From: Phytoseiulus persimilis
Lineage: Eukaryota > Arthropoda > Arachnida > Mesostigmata > Phytoseiidae
DNA: 64,000 bases
Direction of reading: 5' to 3'
NCBI GenBank assembly: GCA_037576195.1
Contig: CM075101.1
Span: 33,232,001 to 33,296,000 of the forward strand
Shown in pieces: positions 11,801-26,000 of this stretch. Each line of letters starts with the position of its first letter. The stretch's first letter is position 1. The notes under the pieces were generated by a model. The model was not told where the DNA came from and did not search any database. It saw only the letters and a list, made by a program, of their open reading frames with translations. Position numbers and translations under genes: made by a program.

Positions 11801-14800
11801 GTTTCCTCGCGGCAAACGGCGAGGGGAGGGGGAAGGAAGAATTTCGCAGCTTCTTTCATTTTCGTGTTGACCGTGAGAGCCTTCAAGGAGCAGTTTGTCT
11901 CAGTCTGTCACCAAAATTAAGGTCACAGCAGACGAAGCAGCGGTTGGCTGTCGCGGCTGAGGAGTGAGACGGAGGGGACAAAACCAACGGTTCCGAGGTT
12001 TGTTCTTCTCGGTGCAACCTCGAACGGCGGGTTTCATGGGTCGTCCACTGGAGGCTCCTCTCTCTCTCTCTCTGCTGAAGTCGTTGGCTTCTAAATCTGT
12101 CTTTGCTCAGGCCCTATTAGGACGGGATAGCAAAGGCTGAACCGGCTGGCAAGCCGCGCACGAACAAGTTGCCGACGAACGACAGTCTCACCAATGAATT
12201 CCGTTTGGCAGGAAGCCCAGGAAATCGCCCTGCGGTCGGAACGAGTGAGCCAAAGGCAGAACAGAGGAAGGTCTACCAAGTTTCGGCTCACTGGCGCCGA
12301 GGTTCATCATTAGCTGAATATTTCTGTGACGCCCCGGTCGTCGCGATCCTGTCCATCAATGGCATCTGAAGTTGGCGGTTTTTTATTTTTCCGCGTGATG
12401 CGTCCCGTTTTCAGGAGTCGGAGAGCTCCTCTTACCGCGAACGTGAGCATCAGAGTGTTTATGGACGACATAAACGATCGATTCCGTTCGATTTCCATCG
12501 AGATCCTGAAAAACTCAGTCAGGTTGAAGACCCACCGCCACCACCTGAGGCGGAGCGCTACGCATGGTTCCCGCTCCCTCGGCTCTCCCCGCCGTCCGGG
12601 TATCTCGGCCGCGTCCCACGTTTGCCGCAGCCGACGCGTGGACGGAGAAACGACGGACTTTCGTCTTTTCTAAAAAGGCCGCAACGAGCGGAGACGCCAG
12701 AGAGTCTGGCTTCGGTGGTCGTTCGCCGGCCGCGCTTTGCAAATTGCGTCAATGCGGAGTTTGGGCCCGGCTGGGCGGTCGCGTCGTCCCGTCTCCCCTC
12801 CTTCCTGTCCTTTCCTCTCTATTTTTCCCGTTTCGTTTGCGTCCCCATCACGCCCTCTTTGTCTCCCCCCCAGCGACCCCTCGGCGAACGTCGCTGGGTG
12901 TTCTCTGCCGCTGTTCCGCGAAATTCCGGTTTGACTCCCTACCGCCTCTCCCTCATCTCCTACCCTTGAGCCGCATCGGGAGCCGCGTTCGCAAACACCA
13001 CAACAAACACTCTCCCGCAACACAGAGGGTGTCGTCACTGCTAGACGTCACTTACTCCGGTCTGCTTCGTTCACAGAGCGACAAAATAATCAATGAGGGG
13101 TGGTGATGCCCGCCGCTGCTGCTGGTCGTGTCCCCCCCCCCCTCCATCGTTGAGTCCCCAGGGTCCCTCGCCAGGTGCTCGTTTGCTCTGCAGACGCGCG
13201 GTGGGATCCCTCGGAACGGGGAGGAGGGTGCGATTGCGAGGTTCACCGCTTCCTCAGCCGTTTACGACAAGACCTGCTCAACAAGTTCGCGTGTCCTCGC
13301 ACAATGTTTTCCGTCCTCGCGAGCAGCGGAAAGCCTTTGTCTGCGTCCATCCATCTATTTATGTGCTGACTTCGCCCGTTGACTCGCAGTCTGGAGCATT
13401 AGAACTCGCTGCATTATGCCCAACTCGTCCGCGCGTCGCCGGGCTCGGCAGCTCATTAATTGTGGTTAATACAAACCTCGAGCGCGAACTGCACTCCCAC
13501 TGAACAAGCAATTTGCAGTCAAGCCTGGCAGAGCTTCGCCGCGGTTCGCTCACAAAGCGCAACCGAGTCATGCTTCCCCTTTTGGAGCGGGCGACCAATC
13601 GTGCTTCGGTGTCCGAGGCTTCCGACGAGGACTTCTCCCACGCATCCGGCTGAATGACTCGATAATTCCATTCGTGCACGCAACGCTTCGCCCGCAACCT
13701 TTTGTGTTGAAATATTTCTCAGAGGACCTCACAGCTGCTCGATCACGGCAGCAGCAGCTGTCGTAAAATGTCGGGATGAGGGAATTCGGACTCCTGCACG
13801 TAGAGTTCCCATTTCCCGGGGAGCTCTGGGATTCCAGAACACAACGGAATCTGGGGCGCCGAATCCGCTCACGATGATCTCGGTCGAGTTCTCGTCTGTC
13901 GAGGTGAAGTTCCTGACCACACGTTGTTCGGAGCAGCTCGTTCGGGAGTTCTGACCGCTTCCCTCGCTTGGAGGAAGGTTTCTCGTGCAAGGAACATGAC
14001 GCCATCAGTAATTTAGGTATCATGTATCGCGTGACTTAGGTCCTATGAGTTGCTCCAGGCGGCGGTGTTGGGGTCTCGCAAACACAGATGCGGATTCCTC
14101 AGGAAAGAAGCCTTTGAGTTCAAGGACAGCGCATCGAAAACAAAGTGTCGCAAAAACTGCCCTACAAATGCATAAATTGCGTGACTCGAGGCACTGATGT
14201 GAGCACCAGAGGACCACGCCTCGGGATCTTCCTTTGCTGGCTACGAGGACGGCCCTGAGTGACACAAGTGGGTTCATGGGCTACCGACCGACAGACTGCG
14301 ATGCAAAATGGGGCCCGTATTAAAACCCTGTTTTCTTGCGAGGCCGAACACTTAACGCTGCAGCCCTGATTGCGGAGATCCCAGCTTCCGGGAAAATGCC
14401 AGCACGACGCCGCCGGATCATTACAGGCGAGCCGATGCCGTTTCGGTCAAACATGAATCAGTTAGCCGAAGTAAAGTTTGAAACGCGTCGAAATCCTCGA
14501 GAAGTTTCATTGACCTTCGGCTTTTCACCATCGTCTCTGAAAGTGGAAATCAGGCCACTTGGCATCCCTCCAGTACTCAGAGCAGCCTTTCAAGTAGTTG
14601 CTCTTTGAGGACTGACTTTCGCCCGCCCGCCCGCCCGCCTGCCCGTCGGCTCGTCCGCCTGGACTTGGTTGCTAACCAACCGACAGCTTCAACTGTGATG
14701 AGGACCTTGAGCAACCCGACTGGCTCTTTATTCTTTTGTGCTGCGAGCACTTTTTACCGGAGTTCATATATCGACATTGATTGGAAGTTCTTTTTGAGGG

Positions 14801-17800
14801 ATCGGCTGCAGGGACGGGGATCGTAGCATCTCTGGCTGTACTGACATCACTTTCGCTTGCGTTCTCCGAGATACAAGCCGGGACTCGAGCCGTGGAAACT
14901 ATGGGAGAATTCCAATAGATTCCCGAATGTAGGCCATGAATCGGTATGCAAATTGTGATGTCGGAGACGGATTGCATTGTCGACACAACACTTCCTATAT
15001 TGTTAACGTCACTCACAGCTCTCATTTTTACTCCTTTCGCATTGCCTCTTCCCAAAACCTGACGGCAGGTGCTCAACGGCGCAGCAGAACTGCTCTCAAC
15101 AGCCGCTTGCCGGAAGTTTGAGGGACACCCTCCCGACGAATTGCGTGTGCAAGAACAGTGGCGTGCCAACGATTCCCCCTGCTCCACAACACTCTCTGAG
15201 TAAATACTCGATTGCAGCCGTCGCTCCAATCGACCCGGGAAATTGAACGGAATTCTTTTGAGTTGATTTCTTATCGATTCTATCTATTCTACGACTGCTC
15301 ACTCGCTCTCTTTGGAATTTCACGCTGACGACAGTGCCTTCGGATGGTGTTTTGCAACCAGACAGTCGCTAGCTGGACTATCCTCCCCTGAGTTGGCATT
15401 GGACCCGAGGTGGTTCGAATTCCGCGGGTGAGGGAAAACTTCCAAAATTTCTCCACGGAGCTGTGTGGCCGACAGTTCCACCATCCCGAGAGGCTCCGCG
15501 GCTCTTCGTGGGACGAGCTCCTTGCAACAGTCGAACTCGCGGGAAGCCCGAATGCACTGAAGCACAGGAGTTCAGCTCACAGAAATGAGTCGGTTCCGAG
15601 GAAGAAGCGGAAGCAAATCCTCAAGACACATACAAACTCCGACTACTATTGGCTACGTTTGTCCGTGTGTGGGAATCCCGCCTAACTAGCGAAACTCACA
15701 CGCAAAGGCGGTGTTTCAACATTGAGTCGCTCGGCTCCGCTCCCCTCGGAGGTGAGCTTCCCAACTTCAAAGGTCGCTGCCGGGATCCCGTCCATCGCAG
15801 GTGCCATCCCGCTCCGGCAACCAAAGCGCGTCGCACTCACGGGTACGATACCGTAACGCTCAGCTTTCCTTCCCGTGTCCGCACAGATCCTTCCCCGAGT
15901 TTCCGGAAACTCTCCAAGGCGCTCCGTGACGGCCGAGCGGAGAATGGAAGCGGATCAGAGAACGAGGGAATCCCGGACGGAACCATTCGAATTCTCCCGC
16001 AACGGCGTCTGAATCGCATGGTTCGTTCCGGCATCGCGACGTTCTGAGAAGTGGCTGAGCGTCTCAGGAAACCTGACCCAACAGCTTCCAATCAATATGA
16101 TTCTCGCCTGTATCCAGCGTGTCACAGCCGACAATTCATTAACTCAAAGATCATCAAGGGCCCTTCTGCTCGTGTGCACTCCCGGATCAGGGCTGTCTTC
16201 TTATGCCCTGTTGAAGATCGTCCACTTCACGCAGTTCTGGAAAACGGGGAGTGTTCCTATCGGAACCCCCTCGAGCACGACTGGGGTCGTGACCCACTCG
16301 GTCGAAGGAACTATGAAGTGCGGAATAATTAATTTCAAAATGTCCGTGGGATAGGGTGGAGTTCTGACACCAACGACTCGGCAGGGACCAAACCGTTACC
16401 GCACACAGCTCCCCTCCGATTAGCCATTGAAATGTATTTGAGTGAACCTTTCTTGACACGGCGTGACGAATGAGAAAATCAGAGTGGAAAGCGAACGAGA
16501 CTACAGTTCCGCTCACTTCCCGCTCGCGCTGTCATCCATAACGAATCAGACGAAGGGAGAGCGAAGAGGATCAAATTAGAGAAATGAATGCACTCACTCT
16601 CAATTAATGGATCGACGAGGTCTCTTGCCGAGTTTGCCTCCTCTGTTGGCCGCCTGTGCGCGCGCCTCATTTGGAACTCTACCCGTGGTCTTCTCCGACG
16701 TCAGAGAAGCGGGCCCGACGCCTGACAGGCGGGTGAGCTGCGAGATTGCCATCAACAACGCATCGGCTCACGCATAAATGACTAGATGACATAAGGAAAC
16801 ATATGTCGACGAAGTGCGATCCCGACATGGAGCCCCAACGATCATGGGGGAGCCAGGATATTGATTGGCATGCTCCGCAATAGATTCTCCAAACGACGTC
16901 GACGGATGAGCGATGGAAAACATATGGCAAGAGCGGGATAGACATCGGGATAAAAGCGGCGCTCGCGGCTTATTCGCGCGTCGCTCCGATAAAACGCCAG
17001 GGAGCGCCCGGCAACGAGCCTACAGACATCCCTGCATTCATCCATGCATGCGGTGCATACTTAGCGTTATTGCGCGCCCGCCGCTGTGAAAAATTTGAAG
17101 CTGATTTACGAGCTCGGCATAAAATACACTAACGGGAAAGTTTCATTCTGTTTGTTGGCCTCAGTCGGGCTAAAAACGGGAGCAAAAATGAAGGAGAACA
17201 ACGTCCGAGCCGGCGGTCTTCGCGCTCCTAAGACTCAAGTCACAATACTTCCAATTTGGAGATTGCCGGCTTCTGTCCAATGATACCGATAGTGAGATGT
17301 AGCTCTGTGAGGTTCCACTCTCCCCTCTGGTGTTCATCAACACGACAGCCTCCCGGCAGTGAGGGGGTCCGGTGACTTCGTATCGGGCGTCGCAGAACTC
17401 GGGAAATTGCGAGGAATTTTTCAGACGCTGAGGGAGACCTTTGAAGCGGGCAGGAGATCCCGTCGACTCGGAAGTTGGGTTCAACTGCGCGCTTAGGGAC
17501 GAGATTAAACACCCCGATGCGAGGCGAATGGTGCAATTGATCCTCTTCAAAAAGCAAGTTCCAGACGGAGACACAAAGTTCGGATTGTTTAGGGCGACCT
17601 GACGATTGAGTTGGGAACGAACACTCTTGAACTCGGGATCACAGCCTTTTCACAACCCGTGTTTTCTACACGAATGGCTCCCGATTGAGCGGGATTTTGA
17701 ACTCAGCTCTCTGACTCTTTCAGATTCTGCGGGGATACTCGAACAGTCCGTTTGGAGAAGTGGAATCGGAAAAGCGAACGCATTAGAAAGTAATCAGGCA

Positions 17801-20000
17801 AATTCAATGGGAACCCTTGTTGAAGGCGGTTAGTCGGGAGGTCGAGGAGGGAGAGCTCGACTAAGCGCGAGGTCGAACCTCTTTCGTTCTCCCAGGACGT
17901 GCACCACAGAGTTTATTTCGTGCAACAACAAACAAACAATCAGACGGAAGAAACAAACAGAAACATCTGTCCATCCTTAGCGTTCCGGGGGACCGAGTCC
18001 ACAATTTACTGAAGGAAATAGCGGCGCTTAGTTCCGAAAAGACGGGCGTGATGAAGCTCGATCTCCCGACTCCGGCTTAGCTCGCGAATCCAATCGAGTG
18101 AAGGATTCGGCATCAATCACAAGCGAACAATCGATTGCTCTCCGCGCAAAGTAGACCATTGGATGCCTCTTGAGAGCCTTTCGGACGGCCGAAGCACTTT
18201 GTCGGAGCTCTGTAACGGTCAGAACTAAATTCAGAGGCAGGCTCTAAATCTCGGCAAAGGTCATCCTTCTCACCCTAATGCCTGACACCAAATTCATGGC
18301 GCGTTTTCAGCCTGAAGGCACAGCTAGAAAGACCGCATACTAGCATTCTTCTCAACAGAGCCTCTAGGTGTTTGTGCGGAACAAAAAAAACGTAGTCTGA
18401 TAGCCGGAGCTGAGCTGGAGCTACGTGGGAGCTATATCAGCTGCGGAAAAAAAGAAGAACAAGATCAGGGACCTCAGATTCGGCACAAGTACCCGCGGCC
18501 TCAGTCCTACAACCGGCCTCAGCTCAAGCACCAAGGGAGGGTGAATTAATTCTTGCTCGCGCGGCAAAGGGGTTCGTTCCGTCGTGCAGTGATTCGACGC
18601 CATTGCCGCGTCTTCGGAGGCCAAGATGTGGCTCGTTGAAGACACATTTCCTTGAATGACGTGAGACGTTGAACGCTTTTTGACGCGTCGGACGTGAGAA
18701 CTGAGAAAACTCGGCTATCCATCGTTCAACACGATAACGGAGTTGCTTTACGATTCTTCAGGAGTATTTGCACAGCTGATATGTTCACCTCCGACGGGGT
18801 TCTGCTCGATTCATTCTCAGGCTCCGGGAGACCAGAGCTCTTCCTCTATAGATCTTGGATCCAATGATGGGGATCAGACAAATTCATCTGAATAGCTCGG
18901 CATTATATCTGTTTGAAACAATCCTTGGTCCAGGAAACAGTCGGTCGGACGCTTGGCGACGTTGAGGCCTCGGACTCTAGCGCGAGCCTCGCGAGAATGC
19001 GGTCTCATCTCAACTGCAGGAAGAAAGCCCATTTAAGTGGGTGAAATGGAACGTTTTCTGTCAGCTGCAGAAGCATGACACACGCTGCCTGTTTTCGTCT
19101 TGGTCATGGAAATCTGGGCGCGAGACAGAGTTCTTAGATTTGAGTGTTAGGTTGTCTTCTGGAGTGATCAAGAACCCCATGTTCAAAACCCTGCGCTCCC
19201 CGATGTCAACAACACGCTCGTCTCCACTGTCGGATGAGCCGGGAGAGGAAACGAGGGGGAAGGGTTTTTCGCGTCGGTCTCGACTGCTCTCTAAAAGCTC
19301 GAACAGCCAGCCGCCTGAGCAATCGAAGAGAGAACTGCTTCAGTCGAACGCGTAGAGCATCCTCATGTATTTCGGCGCGACTGGGTAAAAAGGAATGATT
19401 GTGAGACTCGAACCGGGTACGAGGCACGGAACGGGCTAAAATGGAGCTGAGTTCGGAGCACGCTTCTCCGTTTGCTGCTCAGAGAAGCGTAATGTCTGTT
19501 CATATTCAAGCCTGCGGGAGTGTACAGCAATAGCAAGTCGACGGAGTCTGCGTTCACAGTAGACCAATCTTCAATGGTCGTTATCCATCTCGAGGATGCC
19601 ACACAGTATCAGCTCTGAAGCTTCCGGGATGCTCTGTACAGCTCGGATGACGGCCAGCCTCGCGAGTCAGTTGCACTTTTCCAAATCGGAATTACGTGAC
19701 CTCTGTGATGGATGAAAATAATGAATTCTGCTGGCGTGCAAAGCGCGCTGTCTGATGGAGCCTTCTAAATCGTGGAACGAGAATCTGTTGAGCTCCGGGA
19801 CGTCGAGTGTGCATTAAAGATGCATTCTGCGGATGGCGACCGCGGAGCTCACTACTCGCGTTGTTCTCAGGCTCATCATACTTGACTACATCGGGAGCAT
19901 GACGTTCCGGAGTGTATACACGCGAACCTCGATTCGACGCGATAAGTATGTACGAAATAGATGTTCGATATTCTCCTGTCCTGCGCGTTGAGGTCATCAT
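8802..20000. other. No supportable gene; GC-rich interval at 12.5-13.4 kb
   Basis: Nothing recognisable on either strand. The interval 12,500-13,400 is GC- and CpG-rich, with overlapping open frames in several phases. That is expected of a low-stop, GC-rich patch and could mark a promoter or CpG island. A C-run lies near 13,131 and a short GCCC-type repeat near 14,622-14,645. Short CCGA/ACCG runs recur near 8.63, 11.0 and 14.28 kb. Confidence 0.5.
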
Positions 20001-23000
20001 GTGATACTTTCTGTTTGGTTGAGTAGCGCAGACAGAATCGCATTTGAACATGTCCTGTTTCTCTATCTTTTGCCACTTCTTCCCGACGACCGACAAGTTA
20101 CCACACGAGTGAATGACGGGGCCACCGAGCTCGTTTTCCATCTTCGCGCAGTCTCCCCGCAATATTTTGTGAGCTCAAACACTGACCGACCGAAGTTCTC
20201 GACGGAGTAGTCCGTGAACTCCAAAGTCGCTTCACACATTGACACGTGTGCCTCGGCTCACTGTGGAGTTATCCTAGAGCTCGCGCTGAAGTCGATCAGA
20301 TCCAAGTGATCTGTCCAAGATTTCGCAGCGAATACATGTAAATATCACGAGAGCTGAACCGAGTTGAACAACATTCCGGGAATGACGTTCCCGACCACCC
20401 AAAACTCCGATCGCCTCGCTCCTGTATTACGAGGGAGCTACCTCATCCCCGCCCGATCAATCGGGTCATGAGCCAATTATCGACTTCCAACAACTGCAAC
20501 GGGAGCTCCAAACCAGAGCTAACCGAGTTCCACTCACGAGACTGTGCTGAAACTCCGGATTCAGGTCAACCCAAAACACGGACCCCTCACTTGTAAGAGT
20601 AAGCGCGCCACTGCTCGAAGCGCACCGCGAGAGATGCTCTCGAGCGAGCAGCTACGAAACGGTGCTTTTGTCTCACCACGAGACTCTCGACAGCGCAAAA
20701 GTCATTAGAGACAATGGATCATCGACAAAATATAAAGAAACACAACATCGTTCCTCCTCCATGGGGTTGTGATGGCTCTCCAACGGTCACACAGAGCTCT
20801 AACAGCGGCGGTCCGCTCGGGTGTTCGGGACAATGTGGGATGGGTTACATCACGGAAAGTACTCGGAGATTGGGGCTTGCGCAAAGATCGACAACTCCGA
20901 GCGTCGATGCGGCTGGGGCTGCCCATCGAAAAAGCCGTTGGACGCGGAGTTCGGGAAGGTGGGTTCTGAAATCGAGCGAGAAAAGTAGTCGCGAAAAGTG
21001 GCGGGTTTCCTTCGCGTTGTTCTGTCCGTTGCTCCAAACTCGCCGTCCCGCGGTGTAAAATCTGAATCGTTCAGAGGTGGAACGGGACGAGAAAGAGCTG
21101 TATTATACCAGCAGGTAGATTAGCTGAAGTTTTTACAGCCAGCTGTAAAACAGAGACTATCATATGTCGACTACAGGAGACCTGTGTGATGTGTGTTCCG
21201 TTCAAGGAAAAACTGCTCGGCGGGCGAACGGCGGGGCGGGTCGTTAGACGGGCGGGGTGGTCCAGCAGTCGGACAAGAGGGAGAACAGGGAACGATGGAG
21301 ATTTCTCGATTCAAACGGGAGCCGACTCTGAATCCGAGAGGAGTTCCAAATGACGGAAGGATTGTTCCGCTGCGCAAACGATTCCCAGAGGTGTAATCCG
21401 TCATCCGCGGCGTCTGCCCCTGCAGCCGGGGCACTGTCCGGGTCTCGCATGATTGGCAAGAAATTATACGAGTACATCCGAGCGTATTTCGGTATCGGAC
21501 GACATTTGTATGTATGGATTCAGGTGACGAAATAATAATTTCTCGCCAAGGGTACCCGAATCAGTATTCATCGAATGCTCCGATGAGATCATACAAGTTG
21601 TGGGGGCACAGCCATCTATTTCCGTAGCATGTTTTGGCGCCACAAACCGCGGCGTCAAAGGGATCGGCGTATGATGGTATATCCGTGATGGCAGAGCAGA
21701 CAGCGCTGGACTGGATTGGACTCGATCCCTGGACCCATGGGGACTTGGTCGAGCGCTCGTAGATGAGCTTACACAGACCGCCAGCGAGTTGAGGCGCCTG
21801 CCTATTGAACATTGCAACCACGTTCCGTTACGGACCAGCTCCGATTTCCAGAGTTCGAAAGCTCACCAGGTCCTGAGCGTTGGTTCCAGAGTGCCGGAAT
21901 TCAAAGAGATCCTGCCAAAGAGAGTTTTCGCTTCATATGGGAACAGTCCTCCCGCTCGACGTTGAGCTCTGAGGATGAAAGTTTAATTCCAATCTCCTCT
22001 AGTCGCTGCCTCAGTCACTCTCGTCCTTTTCTACTCATGTCCCAGGAGGGACCCGATAAGGGCAGAAATGTTCGGGAGGGATCTCCGCATGAACAGGATT
22101 GGCTTCTCGCAAATCGAAGTGTGGCGGAAAGCCTGGCCTATATTCGAAGAGAGTCTCAACCGCCGCAATCCACGGATCGATACACCTTGAGTGAAGCTGT
22201 GCCACTTCACTCAGGGAGCGATTTCTTCGCTGGAATTTGATTCTCTCCGGAATCGATCACACGATTCGAAGCGCGTAGTTCATCATCTGCCATTGAATAA
22301 ACAAACTGAGCAAATTGATCAACTCGCCCATGAAAGGTCGCGACTCAGATGGCACAAGTCTCTGCGGTACGTCACGCATGACTCCCACTCCGTGCGAACA
22401 TGCCGATGCTCGTACACGGGGGCTCAATCATACTCGGAGCGTTCTGTGCAGGTGCAAACGGTTATGTTAAGCCGCGAAAACCTGGGTTAGAGTGTTTCTG
22501 CGGAATCCCCAAGCGGTAAATCTGATCCTCTGCACAACTAGGATGAACCGAAAGTTGCGAGAAGCTTCTGGCTCCCGGCGATCGTCCCAGATTTCAGTCT
22601 GTAGCTTGAAGGAATAACGTATAACCTAATAAAGATAGTAGTAGCTGTTGCGACACTGGACTCTGGTGCCAAAACTGGCCGCGAGAGGCGTCTGTTCTGA
22701 TCAAGGTAACGGTGCCCAGCGATCCAAGGGAGTGATACCCGCTATGCTCACGAGTCTGCGATTCATTATTCATCGACTGCATAAGTGGTCAACAGTTGTG
22801 TGCAGCGACAGAAGAAGGGGTATTCAGATGTATGCGGCCCGGGGGAGTTATGTAGACTTTTCTCTGCGTTGTCCTGTGTCCAGAGCTTGGAACACGCGAA
22901 CCTTTGGGACAGGTTGGGTTGATGACTCTTTTTTCTAGAAAATCCAACCTCCTCGAGTCTCCGTCCCGGCTACCGCCCCACAGAGCGTCTGGTCATATTC

Positions 23001-26000
23001 ACGATTCCTCTGGACCGAGAGGGTTTTATCCAACAGGTTCCTTCGTCATGAAATGAGTGAATCCGTAGATTCTCATAGAGCCGGATGCGTGGATCGCACG
23101 CCCCAGGGGTTTCAGTCGGGATTATCATTAGCTCATTCCAAATTATTTGAACCGTCGATTTCTCTATGCGGCACATGCAACGGACCAACGCGATCCTCAG
23201 TTCACGGAAACTCATCCCGTAAAGGATGCACGCGAGTGGTTTGTTAGGGCGACTTTTCTAAACGTAGCATCAACACTAAAGAATGGACTTGTGCGCATGT
23301 GCACCGGTCGGTCAGTGTTCAGCGGCATCGAATGTCTTCAGAGTCCCTGACCGTCTCACTAACGTATATCTGTCTCCATGTCTTTCATGATTTTATGGGA
23401 ATACGCCACGGAGCAGCCGCGGTTCGCTTCATCGGTGAATATTGGTGTAAATAGGAGCTTTCGGAAAATCAGTCGATGAGATAATTGGCGAAGCTGAGGT
23501 ATATTGTAAGTCTTCCCAATTGAATTCTAAACCGAGACGACGCCAACGACGTTTCTGCGAACTTTCAGAAGTCGTTGATCGAATTTATAACGAATTCCAT
23601 GGTTCTCTGGGCTGTGTGATATTCTTGTCCATCATGTATTCTCCCCGGGGGCGACGTTCCAGCGGGAATAGAGCGAATGATCCATTGGAACTCTTGGACG
23701 AGGAGTGTCATGGATAGCCGGCTTCAGAATCGGTTAATGAGCCAGGTGTCGGCCATGTGAACTTTCTAACTTCCTACATCTGAAACGAATCTTCCGCAGA
23801 GCCTCCCATTTCGGAACCGTCGTCAATTTCCATGCGAAAGACTGATATGCGTGAAACTTATTATAACAAAGAAGATAAAACAGGGAAATGACAAGTCCTG
23901 TCATTTGAGGTCAGAATAGGGTCGACAATATGTGGCCGTTTCATCACGATATAGCAGTCCCCGATGACGCCTGTTGGTGAGTTCACGATCCCCCGGCTCA
24001 AATATCCCGAAAGCTATGCGTGCTGGAGGAAGATGTCGAGAGAAATTTTTCGCTTCACAAATGTATTTTTGGATTTCGGAGATGGTGGTCGACGCTTTCG
24101 GTTTATCTAGGACGCGACTGCGCGATGTCGCGGAGTTGTACCCGAGGAAACGAGTGAGCGACCAACATGTGTACCGGGGGGTGACAGGATCGGTTCACCG
24201 CTTTATTTCCTGAGATGTAAACGTCATAAGGTCTGACGTAGAAGTTGCCATGACGACCCTCGCCTCAGTTCTTTTTCCGACCAGACCTGGTTCCCAAGTT
24301 GTGATTCGGGTGTTCCCGCCTGACGCCGTAACCAAGCCTGGTCAACTGACTCTCATCGTGGATCGTGAATCGCGCACAATGACCTGTCAGCTTCAGGGAA
24401 TTCAAGAATCAGGCTAGAAGAAATCGATGTATCTTAATCCATAGAGTCCCATCATTCGCAATTCCGGAGCAGCCGAAGTATGCAACATTCGGACTACCGA
24501 CCGAGAAATTCTCGTTCGCTCGAGACCTCCTCACAGCGGAAGTTCGCAGGATCCAGGCATCTCAGGGAACGACCGGCTTCCCTGCTCGCCGTTGCTGGGT
24601 AGGGCATTCCCAGCTCCGATCGATCCGAGAATTTTCAACGCGGAACTACGTAATCACCTGAGAGAGGCGTGCATCAGGGCACTCAGAGCAAGTTGAGCCT
24701 GCAAACATTCGTCAGCGGGCGCCGGGACTCGAGGCTCGCTGCGGAATGCACTTTCCGATACGTCGTGTGTCCACCGTATCATTGAGAGCCGAAAAAGGTA
24801 GAAACACCCAGGAGTCGAATGAAGTGAGCCGAGGAGTTCACTGGGTGTTTTTAAGACTTCGTCAATGACGGTTTCCATGGTTCTCGCTCTGTTGCGGCGA
24901 ATGTCGAGAAAGTTATACCGGTTCTGTTGTACCATGAGCCTATCAACCCGTGGTACAACGCGAGTACACGGGATCAGAGGACGGGACGCAAAGCATGCGC
25001 CTGAGAATGGGGCCTGGCACTTGCTGATCTCAGACCTGGATCTTCGTTCATCTCGAGAGTCGGAGCGACCCGCGCTGGAAAAAACTCTGTGTTCACGCGG
25101 CGACGACGATTAGGTCGAGAAATAGGCGGTGTCATGCAACCGAGTGGCAGAGGAATCGACAGTGAGGAACTATTTGTCGTGCCCATGCCGTTGGAGTTAA
25201 ACTCATCCAAAGTTGCCCTCGTACGCCCTTGGAGGGCTGGCGGACCGGCAGGCTAACTGTCTAGCAGGCAGAGCTAGTGTGTCCAAAGGGCTTCGCGTGG
25301 CCTGAATGTAAATTGCGCCTCATTTGAACAAGCATGACTTGGCCCGTTTGCTCAGCAGGCCATGTCGTCGATGAGAAGCTGGGGATGCAAGTTTACCTGC
25401 AAGTCCAGCCAAACGGGCCGGCGCAGACAAGCCGGATCATAATGCATTCGATTTTATCGATGCTGGCGTATTCCCGATCCACAGTTTCCAGTTCTGATAC
25501 TCCGGCTTCTAATGCGCATCTCATCTCGGATGCCGTCTGGAATGAATGTCCCCCGACGATCATCGACAGATTTTGAACAGGATTGTCTCCTTCCTCAGGC
25601 GAACGTACGTCCGCGTCTAATTCGTTCCGCTCGAGATCGTGCTTCCAATACATATTTCATCGTGGAGCTGCTAGCAAACACTTGATGAAGCTACGCCGAC
25701 ACTCGAATCACTCAGCTAGTGGAGCGGATACATTGTTCTGTTTCGGTATGCTCGAATGCATCCATCAGTGAAGTAGAGGAGGAAGCTCCTGAAACTCGCT
25801 GTCGGCTCCCAAGAGTTCGCAGGTTGCACACAGGGCTCCACATCAATAGGAAACCTTGGAATTCCACAGATGCCTCCTCACGTGTCCAGAGCATATGAAT
25901 ATGCTTGAAGCCTCGAGGGAACCGGTTACTCTTCCCCGCTGCTGGGTTCCCTGTAGACCGACCTTCCTGCCCGGGTCTCTCGGATTTCTGTATCGGGACT

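Noticed and set aside
12564..13106. Overlapping long frames in several phases
   Set aside because: GC-rich patch with few stops; frames on both strands compete and none looks like protein.
15400..15430. GGTTCGAATTCC resembling a tRNA B box
   Set aside because: No A box at the right distance upstream and no cloverleaf can be drawn.
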